Shown here: piece after piece, positions 7,420-14,423 of the stretch
How positions within the stretch are numbered: the stretch's first letter is position 1
Layout: each line of letters starts with the position of its first letter
Assembly: GCA_026770585.1 (NCBI GenBank)
Contig: MU646325.1
Coordinates: 428,937-449,348, forward strand
Direction of reading: 5' to 3'
Origin: Baffinella frigidus
Lineage: Eukaryota; Cryptophyceae; Cryptomonadales; Baffinellaceae
Length of the DNA stretch: 20,412 nt
Made by a program: the position numbers and the translations under genes
The notes under the pieces: model-generated
What the model was told of the DNA's origin: nothing
Database searches by the model: none
The model's input: the letters and a program-made list of their open reading frames with translations, nothing else

Positions 7420-9510
7420 TACGAGATGGCAGGTCTCGAAGCGCTGGGTTTCGCGCTCATGACCAAAGGGAACCAACGCTTCAAGTTGCAGGTGCGCCCG
7501 GGGATCGGAATCTTGGTTCGTGAGGTGAGTGTTTCCCGTGAGATGGTGGACTGTTTGAATTCCATGAAGCGCAGCGCAGTCTCGAATCATCGATTGGGTC
7601 TGTCCACAGGAGGCGGATCAAACACCCACTTGAAAACCTGGGGAGCTGAACAAGTTGGGCAGTGTGTAGTAATTTTTATTTGATTGGTCACGTGGCGCCC
7701 GCTTTTCGGTCGGGTACGTGACCACCTCCCATTCAAAACCTGGACGTGTGACTACACTCGATATTTACAAAGGATGGTGGATCCGCCTGCTGTGGTTCCA
7801 TTGATCGTTGGATGGCATTCTCCTTCAGTTGGGGAGACGGCGCCGCCTTTCCTAAATCGCCGTGTGTTGCAACATCGAATTTTGTCTGAAACAACAACAT
7901 CGACTGCCTCCTCAAATTTGGTTGCCAATCCCCAAAATTCGATCTAAGTTTCAGTTTCAGAGATACCTCTGTTGCACTGCAGGAACCGGGTTTCGGATTT
8001 CAGGATTGCTGGGGGCTGGGGCCTGGGGTTTGGCGATGGAGAAAACAGCTGATCTTGCCATCAAGGCAAGCATTGCGTTCCACGAGAAGTTATTTCAGGC
8101 AACAGCATTGTGTTAGGATTATCAAGTTTCCTGTGACTTCCGGCAGGATGGGATCGACCTGTATGAAAAAGGCACAATCGCGCCAGGCGATAAGCAGGTC
8201 TCAGCTCCTAAACCACGAAACCCAGAGGCGCCCGTCTGAGCCCTGAACTGCAAAAGACCCTGCGGTTATCCTGCTTGCTTCAACGCTATTGTTTCCGACC
8301 ATCGAACGGGGAGGGCGGCGGTCCTAAAAGCCAGGGGGGGGGGGGGGGGATGAGACGGCTTGACGACTTTGTTCCAGGGCCAGAGCTCGGTTGAGCCTGT
8401 CAGATTGCTACGGACGCAGAAATTTGGCTAGGGGCCCTGGGACGGTTGCACCTGATGAAACACCCCGAAAAAGCGAGGTGCAAGTCCAGCAATCTGGGCT
8501 GACTGTTTTAGCAAAGGCCTTTGCAGCAATCGGAGCGTTAATGATCAGGGTGCAGAAACCAACCCGAACCGCAGCCTGAAATCTGCGGCCTGCGGCAGGG
8601 GCTGTTCAAGTATGGGCTCAAGGAATCGAAGAAAGATAAATCGAAGGGGGGCGGGAGGAAGCTTCTCTTCATGACCTCCGCGGCCATGAAGGACATCTTC
8701 GGAGCCCAGGTAAATGCGATCCGAAAGCATTTTTTCCCCCTGCAGATCTTTTCTACGGAAAGGCGTGTCGTCGGGCTATGTTGGCGAAATCAAAACCTAA
8801 AGGACCTAAAGGACCAAGCCCCGGACCATCAGCTGATCTCTAGCGCTGCCTGATTAAACCTGGGCTCGTCATAAGTACATTTTAGTTGCCCTTTGTGATC
8901 GAGTTTCTACTCTAAATGTTAGTTCGCAGGCGGAAGACACACCTTGATCGCCGACTGAGCAACTGTTGTGAGTGTGACTGGGCGTGTCCCTACCTACAAA
9001 CGGCAAAGTCCTCTGCCCCTGTTCTCATCCGCGACGCACACCTCTACAATCCATTTTCTGATACAAAATTTAAACACCTTCCCTTCCGGCGGGTAGATAG
9101 ACGGAAACCCCTCAAGGATCCGATTTTCATGGGAAGGTAGATTTGACGCTGCCGGGAACGGGGCATTCGTACGCCTATTACGCGCGGATGGCACTAACAG
9201 CGGTATTTAGGGTTCAGGGTGTATGGTTCAGGAGTTGCCGCTGTGAGCAGTGATACTGTGGATGCTGTGGATCCTGGTCGCAAGTCCAGAACTCTCTCTG
9301 ATTTGCGTTTCGCTCGAGCAGCAAACGTACGAGTCGCTCTGGAAGGTCAATGGGCCGTTGGTTCAGAAAGCCCAGGCACCGGCGTGCACCCCCAACAAGC
9401 GCGAGCTGGCGCTGAAGAACTTCAGGAAATCGATCAGAGACAGAATGCCCGCCACGGACGCGGCACACCAGAAGCAGCTGGCTGTGATGCAAAGGTATGG
9501 CAAAGATTGA
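7420..9510 (+). CDS. Unrecognised small basic protein, at least four phase-0 exons
   Basis: Exons 7420-7524, 8147-8197, 8599-8709 and 9322-9510 each begin after a CAG acceptor. The first three end at GAG/GTGAGT, CAG/GTCTCA and CAG/GTAAAT, and all junctions are phase 0. They total 456 nt including a TGA. The pieces read MAGLEALGFALMTKGNQRF..., DGIDLYEKGTIAPGDKQ, GLFKYGLKESKKDKSKGGG... and QTYESLWKVNGPLVQKAQ..., ending AVMQRYGKD. The product is Lys/Arg-rich with no transmembrane segment or signal peptide. The ATG at 7426 (GAGATGGCA context) could be the start, or the first exon may be internal. Another exon may lie near 8050-8103 (ADLAIKASIAFHEKLFQ). I do not recognise the family. Confidence 0.5.
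7629..7680 (+). repeat. Direct repeat bracketing a 2-kb segment, left copy
   Basis: Contains TTGGGCAGTGTGTAGTAATT, also present at 9657-9676. Flanking similarity (AAAACCTGGGG / AAAACTGGGG) extends it to about 50 nt. The offset between copies is about 2,002 bp. Confidence 0.75.
7686..7723. repeat. Imperfect hairpin GGTCACGT...ACGTGACC
   Basis: GGTCACGT and ACGTGACC flank a GC-rich stem (GCGCCCG / CGGGT) and a CTTTTCGGT loop. It sits just downstream of the left 2-kb direct repeat. A related GTCACG palindrome sits just after the right copy. Confidence 0.6.
8334..8349 (+). repeat. Homopolymer G run (16)
   Basis: Sixteen consecutive Gs. It is prone to sequencing error and could form a quadruplex. 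Confidence 0.9.
8711..8814 (+). repeat. Dispersed repeat ending AAGGACCTAAAGGAC, copy 1
   Basis: Matches 10995-11103 over about 105 nt: GCGATCCGAAAGCA, then TTTCTACGGAA.GGCGTGTCGT, GGGCTATGTTGG, GCGAAAT, and ACCTAAAGGACCTAAAGGAC. It starts exactly at the donor of the 8599-8709 exon. Confidence 0.8.
9206..9236. repeat. Short telomere-like patch, G-rich
   Basis: TTTAGGGTTCAGGGTGTATGG, about four degenerate units, upstream of the last exon of the 7420-9510 gene. Confidence 0.6.
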
Positions 9511-9630
9511 TGATGCTGGTACTGAAGGTCAACTGTTTGGGTTTGGGAAAGGCCTTGGAGCAGTTTTCAGATCTGATGGCCAGACCCGGCCGAGCGGTTT
9601 TGGCACCCACTCGAGCCAGAAATGGGACTA

Positions 9631-9682
9631 TCTTAAAACTGGGGTTCCTTTACACGTTGGGCAGTGTGTAGTAATTTTCATA
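9631..9682 (+). repeat. Direct repeat bracketing a 2-kb segment, right copy
   Basis: Partner of 7629-7680. No long-terminal-repeat hallmarks (primer site, polypurine tract, polymerase) were seen between the copies. Confidence 0.75.
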
Positions 9683-9694
9683 CAAATTTCCGAG

Positions 9695-9760
9695 TTTGGA
9701 CACGTAGCGTGACAAAACCCGCCCGGGTTTGGTCACGTAGCGTGACAAAACCCGCCCGGG
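9695..9760. repeat. 33-bp tandem repeat x2 containing GTCACG-TAG-CGTGAC
   Basis: Two adjacent 33-bp units differ at one base. Each holds CACGTAGCGTGAC, in the second copy a perfect GTCACG/CGTGAC dyad with a 3-bp centre, then AAAACCCGCCCGGG. The dyad resembles a protein-binding site; function unknown. Confidence 0.85.
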
Positions 9761-10198
9761 CCTGGTACAAATTCAATGACAGCATTCAAGAAATTGTCCC
9801 ATTTCTGGCCTCGAGTGGACAGGCGACTGTAAATTATTCGAACACGAGATTCCAACCACTATTTGTTCACGCTGTTAAGGTTGCTCCGCAACCTTCGATT
9901 TCGCTCCTTTCACAAAGCAAGCGAGAGCAATGCTGACTTTGAGAGTTTCGAGCCTCCCACGTTGGGATCTCCGAAAAAGGTCTCTGGAATCCTGGTTTCC
10001 CTGGGCTAGGACCCTTGGGATCTCCGAACTCTGTTCTCCGGAACCCTGGTCTGGTCCCAGGGTTCCTACGGGCAGGTCCCCTCCCCCACCCTTGGGGGTG
10101 GTCGCGGGCTGCTAGAGCTCCTACGTCTAGTCTCACCGTGCCTTCTGGCTTGGCGTTCATTGTTTGACCATGTATTGACCCTCCCCCCCCCCCTCCAG
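9761..10198. other. Gene-poor interval with a short tandem duplication
   Basis: 9960-10015 and 10015-10075 are diverged tandem copies (TTGGGATCTCCGAA...GG.CCCTGGT...). GTAAATTATTCGAACACGAG at 9829-9848 recurs at 12424-12443. No exon recognised. Confidence 0.6.
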
Positions 10199-10304
10199 TT
10201 GCTGCACGGAGATCGAGGATACGGACCGCCCTCCCAAGGCAAGCTCACCGCTCACCCTGCCCCTCGACGGCATGGGGTTGTGGAACGTTGTGGCCCCCCG
10301 ATGA
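10199..10304 (+). CDS. Possible terminal exon fragment
   Basis: A very strong polypyrimidine tract (CCCTCCCCCC...CTCCAG) precedes a frame reading CCTEIEDTDRPPKASSPLTL, then PLDGMGLWNVVAPR and a TGA. Only the acceptor and composition support it. Confidence 0.2.
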
Positions 10305-10351
10305 AGGGGCAAGGGGGGGTGCAACAAACAAGGAGGTGGTTCGTGTACATG

Positions 10352-10582
10352 TATCCCTTAAGTGGCGAGTACAGGGGTACCTCGCTCATAAGAAACTGAA
10401 CTCCTCCTAGCCAGGACCACCATAGGACGGGCATAGCCCTACTGTAGGGTCCTAGGGGCGGGCGCTTTCTTATGAGCGAGGTACCCCTGTAAGCTCATAG
10501 CTCATACGCCCTACCGTAGGGCCCTATGACCTGCATAGGACCTCCGGGGGTCTATTTGGACCCGCTCGCCACTCAAGGGATA
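10352..10582. mobile_element. Outer inverted-repeat element carrying a nested MITE
   Basis: TATCCCTTAAGTGGCGAG at 10352-10369 is the reverse complement of 10565-10582 at 17 of 18 positions. The 118-bp TA-flanked MITE starts two bases after the left arm. The rest of the interior repeats MITE-like CCCTAC.GTAGGG.CC. No coding capacity. Confidence 0.7.
10372..10489. mobile_element. 118-bp MITE, family copy 1 (24-bp perfect TIRs, TA target duplication)
   Basis: CAGGGGTACCTCGCTCATAA begins the 24-bp left repeat (10372-10395), perfectly complemented at 10466-10489. TA lies on both sides (10370-10371, 10490-10491), consistent with Tc1/mariner-type mobilisation. Confidence 0.88.
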
Positions 10583-10994
10583 GATATGTTCTCCGCACCG
10601 CTGTCTGTCTTGTTCTTCTATAGAGAACTCGATTCGGGGGGTTGAGGGCCAGCGGTTACGGCGTCAAAGCAACCCTCAAGCAGGGCATTGTCTGTTTCGT
10701 GCAAGCAGATGAGAGCTGTTGAACTGCAGGCTCGAAAACAAGGTCCACCACACCGTACTACATGTACTGCAAAGTCTTAGCCCACCCTGTCCATCTAATC
10801 GTTTAAAAAGGAATTTGGTTTCAAAAGGAAGTTTTGGCAGTAAAAAAACATGAAATCATTTTAAAGCGTCAATTTCTGCTTTCAAATGTGGTCAGCCACA
10901 ACTTTAGGGACGAGAATTGGAGCCGTTTTGGGACGGAGTTCGTCCAAAAGAACCAACCATTTATCCCCTCTTCACGAGCCTCTGCACTGGAGTG
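10583..10994. other. No recognised feature
   Basis: Mixed, partly AT-rich sequence (10800-10870). I see no exon, RNA gene or element in it. Confidence 0.5.
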
Positions 10995-11103
10995 CTAAAC
11001 GCGATCCGAAAGCAAAAATGCTTTCTCTGCTGTCCTTTCTACGGAAGGGCGTGTCGTGTGGGCTATGTTGGGCGAAATTAAAACCTGAAGGACGTAAAGG
11101 ACG
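10995..11103 (+). repeat. Dispersed AAGGAC repeat, copy 2
   Basis: Partner of 8711-8814. A third, shorter copy is at 11262-11325 (GTGTCCGCCTATGTTGGGAG, then CTAACGGACCTAAAGGAC). Confidence 0.8.
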
Positions 11104-11261
11104 TCCCCCGGGGGGCTGTGTGTTTTCAGTAGTAAGATACTACGGTGTTTGATTCGACTAAGGTGGGTCTATGTCTAGGAACCCGGGACATTCATAAGAG
11201 TGGTGTCACACGGCTCCATACAAAGCCTTGTTCTGGAGCAGCCTCAGTACTGCGGCCGACT

Positions 11262-11325
11262 GAGCAAGTTCCGGTGTCCGCCTATGTTGGGAGCTCGAAG
11301 AACCTAACGGACCTAAAGGACGATG
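11262..11325 (+). repeat. Dispersed AAGGAC repeat, copy 3
   Basis: Shares CCTATGTTGGGAGCTCGAA with the reverse-oriented copies at 12481-12533, and CCTAAAGGACG with copies 1 and 2. Confidence 0.7.
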
Positions 11326-11716
11326 CAAGGCCCAGGCCGCTGACCTTTGATCAATGAAGCGTGGCGATTCCAAACATCATGGTCCTTCTCCCCCGCCCTC
11401 TGGCCAAGCGTGCAGTGGCTCAACCGGCCCCGCTGCGCCTCCCCCAGGACATTGCGGTGTTACGGGTTCATCCAATAAACCCATCACTCTTTTCCCATCC
11501 GAGCTCAGAACTGGTCTCGGCTTACGTGCCAGCACTGCACGTGTCTCCTCGTCCGCCAAGCGGGTCGTCTGAGTGTGTCCAACACTCTATGCGTCTTCCT
11601 AAAGTGCGTCCATCACACATCCGCGTCCAAATCCAGTGTGTCTAGCACACCCCTCATCCCACCCAGAAGCAGCCTGAGGCGGCCTCCCACTTGCCACCTT
11701 TCGCGACCCACCTGGT
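11326..11716. other. No recognised gene
   Basis: Several short frames overlap here without splice-site or family support. AATAAA at about 11475 could be a poly(A) signal but has no gene to serve. Confidence 0.45.
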
Positions 11717-12014
11717 TTGAGGTTTCGGGTTTAGGGTTTAGGGTTTGTGGTTTGGGGTTTGGGGTTTGGGGTTTGGGGTTTGTGGTTTCGGGTTTAGGGT
11801 TCAGGGTTTGGGGTTCAGGGTTTAGGGTTCAGAGTTTAGGGTTGACATGTAGGGTTAAGGGTTTAGTATTTAGGATTTAGGGTTTAGGGTGCAGGGTGCA
11901 GGGTCTGGAGTCCAGGGTTTAGGGTTTGGGGTCTGAGGTGACGTTGAGGTTCAGGTCTAGGTTTAGGCTTGTACAAACCTTTGGGGTTTAAAGTTTAGAG
12001 CTCAGGGTTTTTGT
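11717..12014. repeat. Degenerate telomere-like array, G-rich
   Basis: About 40 units of TTTAGGG, TTTGGGG, TTCAGGG and GTGCAGG. It is opposite in polarity to the arrays on its left and to the next array (12146-12187). Confidence 0.9.
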
Positions 12015-12145
12015 GCAGGCTGGGATTGTGGAGGGATGGGGCGGCCCCTCAAAAATGTTTTGTACGGTTTCAAGTGTTTTCTACACTTTGTACGGGTTCG
12101 GGCCCGAACAATAACAACAGATCGCCGAGGCCAACACCACCTTCT

Positions 12146-12187
12146 TGAACCCTCAAACCCTAAATCTCAAACCTTAAACCCTCATAT
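12146..12187. repeat. Short telomere-like array, C-rich
   Basis: AACCCTCAAACCCTAAATCTC and similar, followed by an AT-rich TATAATATACTATAATGATA stretch. Confidence 0.7.
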
Positions 12188-12280
12188 AATATACTATAAT
12201 GATAACGATAATATATATATTTCCGTTATAAACACATGTAATTTATCTAGATTTGCTATGAAAGCATTTTGTCTCTCCAG

Positions 12281-12388
12281 GTAAACCACGCAATCAACCT
12301 CCAGTTTGGCCTCGATAAGATCGAGAAGGCTAACGCGACTTTCCAAACGTTAATCCCGAAACTCGACACCTCAAAATTTAAACCTTGA
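12281..12388 (+). CDS. Orphan exon-like fragment, unrecognised
   Basis: The good acceptor TTTTGTCTCTCCAG is followed by 36 codons: VNHAINLQFGLDKIEKANAT, then FQTLIPKLDTSKFKP and a stop in repeat-like sequence. A shorter related piece (IAEANTTFLN after AACAACAG) sits at 12121-12150. The residues resemble a coiled-coil. No partner exon is identifiable. Confidence 0.3.
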   Translation, partial: VNHAINLQFGLDKIEKANATFQTLIPKLDTSKFKP

Positions 12389-12480
12389 ACTCTAAAGAGT
12401 AGATGGCAAATCAAGACGGTTTGGTAAATTATTCGAACACGAGACCCGTGGCTTATGACCTGCAGGTTCTCAGACCCTCC

Positions 12481-12533
12481 TCCTTGAAGTTTTTCGAGCT
12501 CCCAACATAGGTGGACGCTGGAACATGTTTTGC
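12481..12533 (-). repeat. Dispersed AAGGAC repeat, reverse-oriented copy
   Basis: The minus strand reads GTCCACCTATGTTGGGAGCT, then CGAAAAACTTCAAGG, matching copy 3. The flank GTAAATTATTCGAACACGAG at 12424-12443 repeats 9829-9848. Confidence 0.65.
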
Positions 12534-12593
12534 AAAAAAGCCATACTTTCTTCTGCATTCTTCAGGTCCTTTGGGGGTTTTCGAGCTCCACAG

Positions 12594-12771
12594 GTCGCCA
12601 CGCACAAGGAGAGACCAATACGTCCTCCATGAATGCACCTGCACCGAGGCTGTGTTTGGACAGGAGCGGCGGCTCGCCCGCCAGGAGTACCTCTTCACCC
12701 CCGTGGTCTCCTCCACTCTGAGCGCCACCCATCCACTAGCCCTCCCAAGTGGCTCAAATAGTGCCCTGTAA
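12594..12771 (+). CDS. Orphan exon-like fragment, unrecognised
   Basis: After the acceptor GCTCCACAG the frame reads SPRTRRDQYVLHECTCTEAV, then FGQERRLARQEYLFTPVVSS and on to a stop at 12769-12771. The 5' portion is protein-like. The 3' end runs into the large palindrome at 12730. Gene membership is unknown. Confidence 0.3.
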
Positions 12772-12864
12772 GGTCTTCGGTTTTACCTTGGATCGGGCCC
12801 GATCCAAGGTAAATCGAAAATGCCCCAGAGCAGCATTTGAGGCACCTCCAAGGGCTAGTGGATG
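12730..12864. repeat. 135-bp imperfect palindrome with a 32-bp perfect core
   Basis: The core 12782-12813 is two perfectly complementary 16-bp arms meeting at GGGCCC with no loop. The outer arms CATCCACTAG and CTAGTGGATG close the structure, with partly matched sequence between (CTCAAAT / ATTTGAG). I see no clear target duplication. It is a fold-back element or an extruding cruciform. Confidence 0.85.
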
Positions 12865-12911
12865 ATGGCACCCACCGCCTGTGCTCCTACCTCGCCTGAC
12901 TCCGCGCTGAG

Positions 12912-13011
12912 GCCTTGAAATCCTCAAGGTTTTGAGAACTCCCACCAAGGCAGACACCAACCTTTTCCACAGGACGGCCCCGCTTTGTTTCAAGCATCGA
13001 ACCTTCCGGCA
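12912..13011 (-). repeat. Dispersed repeat, collinear with 251-362
   Basis: Diverged AAGGAC-type repeat (GTGGGAGTTCTCAAAACCTT on the minus strand), followed by TTTCAAGCATCGAACCTTCC on the plus strand, in the same order and spacing as 251-362. The second part recurs inverted at 17403-17430. Confidence 0.55.
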
Positions 13012-13120
13012 CAGGAAGCGTCCGGCCTGGCGCCAGCAGGGGGGGTTGCACGGGGCGGCCCTAACCCCTCCGTGGCTCAGCGTCGGGGGGTGTTGGTCCT
13101 AGGGGGGGCCGGCGTGTCGT

Positions 13121-13200
13121 ACACTCGAAACACCCCTGTACATGCTCTCTGCAAGAGTGCGGACTCGGCACCCCTGTACACGCAAGAGTGCGGACTCAAG
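13121..13200 (+). repeat. Short tandem duplication
   Basis: CACCCCTGTACA...GCAAGAGTGCGGACTC occurs twice in a row with a few bases deleted in the second copy. Confidence 0.75.
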
Positions 13201-13212
13201 CATGTCCTCAAC

Positions 13213-13312
13213 CCGAAACCCCGCATGTAAACCCTAAAACCTGAAACCTTCGTGTACACCCTGACCCTGAACTCTGAACTCTGAACTCTGAACCCTGAAC
13301 CCTGAACCTTGG
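13213..13312. repeat. Telomere-like array, C-rich
   Basis: CCCTAAAACCTGAAACC and then CTGAACTCTGAACCCTGAA units. It is the last array of this polarity; all larger arrays to the right are G-rich. Confidence 0.85.
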
Positions 13313-13385
13313 GGATCTTGGGAGTCAGCCCCCGTGGTCGTGCTGCAGTTTTCTCTGTAGTCCGACGTCGTGCTGTACAGGAGTA

Positions 13386-13506
13386 CAGGGGTACCTCTCT
13401 CATAAGAAATCGCCACCCCCTAGGACCCTACAAGAGGCCTATGCCCAGGGCCCTCTGGTCGTCCGTGGGGGGGGAGGGGGGTGGTTTTCATGAGCGAGGT
13501 ACCCTG
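13386..13506. mobile_element. 121-bp MITE, family copy 2
   Basis: Left repeat 13386-13409 differs from copy 1 at one base (CTCTCTCAT). The right repeat (13485-13506) is slightly degraded with one C lost. TA is present on both sides (13384-13385, 13507-13508). Confidence 0.8.
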
Positions 13507-13615
13507 TACCTCGCTTATCAGGAGGAGCACCCCCCTAGGACCCTACATCAGGCCTGTGATAGCCCTACGATGATCCTAGGGGGGGGCGCGGCTCCTTACG
13601 GGCGAGGTGCCCCTG
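13507..13615. mobile_element. MITE, family copy 3 (5' truncated, diverged)
   Basis: Begins TACCTCGCTTATCAGGAGG directly at the right end of copy 2, lacking the outer CAGGGG. It ends CTTACGGGCGAGGTGCCCCTG. The interior shares CTAGGACCCTACA and AGCCCTACGATGATCCTAGG with the family. Confidence 0.7.
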
Positions 13616-13842
13616 TGCGCGATCAACAAAAATACCCCCCCCCTCTACGACGCCTCTCATCCCCTCAACACAAGCATCCCGCGGCGGTGAAATCGGTACA
13701 TGTATGCGTTTAATGCACAGCGCCGCCCCCCGTTTCGAACATTTCAAAAACGCTTAGAGGGTATCGAAGATGGAGCGCATGGCAGAGCGGAGAAGTGCGT
13801 GCGTCCGCGCCAGCTGCCCCTTCCTCCGCCGCGCCCGCACCT
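13616..13842. other. No recognised gene
   Basis: GC-rich mixed sequence after the MITE pair, leading into the composite satellite. No exon supported. Confidence 0.45.
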
Positions 13843-14330
13843 TTTGGGGTTTAGGGTTTAGGGTTTAGGGTTTAGGGTTCAGGGTTTAGGGTTTAGGGTT
13901 TAGGGTTTGGGGTTTAGGGGCTAGCTGCCCCTCCTCCGCCGCGCCCGCACCTTTTGGGGTTCAGGGGTTATGGTTTGGGGTTCAGGGTTCAGGGTTCAGG
14001 GTTTAGGGTTCAGGGTTCAGGGTTCAGGGTTCAGGGTTCAGGGTTCAGGGTTCAGGGTTTAGGGGCTAGCTGCCCCTTCCTCCGCCGCGCCCGCACCTTT
14101 TGGGGTTCAGGGGTTAGGATTTAGGGTTTGGGGTTTATGGTTTATGGTTTATGGTTTGGGGGTCAGGGTTCAGGGTTCAGGGTTTAGGGTTTAGGGTTGA
14201 GGGTTTAGTGTTTAGGGTTCAGTGTTTAGTGCTTCGAGTTGGGGTTTGGTGTTTTGGTGTTTGTGGTTTGTGGTTTGTGGTTTGTGGTTTGGGGTTTGGG
14301 GTTTAGGTTTGTGGGTTTCGGGTGCAGGCT
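13811..14330. repeat. Composite satellite: 40-bp non-telomeric module alternating with TTTAGGG-type repeats
   Basis: The module AGCTGCCCCTTCCTCCGCCG, then CGCCCGCACCTTTTGGGG, occurs at 13811, 13921 and 14067. Each is followed by TTTAGGG or TTCAGGG units. The first gap is mainly TTTAGGG and the second mainly TTCAGGG. The last array degenerates into TGTGGTT units near 14270. Confidence 0.88.
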
Positions 14331-14331
14331 T

Positions 14332-14412
14332 CGGGGGCGCACCGCTGCAGCGCTCGGCGCGGCGTTTGAGCCATTCGATAGGCCCGCCTCGGTGGGGACA
14401 AGGTCAACCAAG
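14332..14412 (-). pseudogene. Downstream partial copy of the terminal exon
   Basis: The minus strand reads DLVPTEAGLSNGSNAAPSAA then AV, matching DLAPPDAGLSNGSNAAPSAA of the terminal exon. The plus-strand match, 14340-14413 against 14467-14540, is obvious by eye. It has no preserved acceptor. Confidence 0.65.
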
Positions 14413-14423
14413 TCCACACGAGG

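Noticed and set aside
9321-9494. Use of the GTATGG at 9495 as a donor extending the 7420-9510 gene
   Set aside because: Possible, but I found no matching downstream exon, while readthrough gives a clean stop at 9510.
7629-9682. LTR retrotransposon bounded by the 50-nt direct repeats
   Set aside because: Repeats are too short and diverged, and no reverse transcriptase, integrase, primer-binding site or polypurine tract is visible between them.
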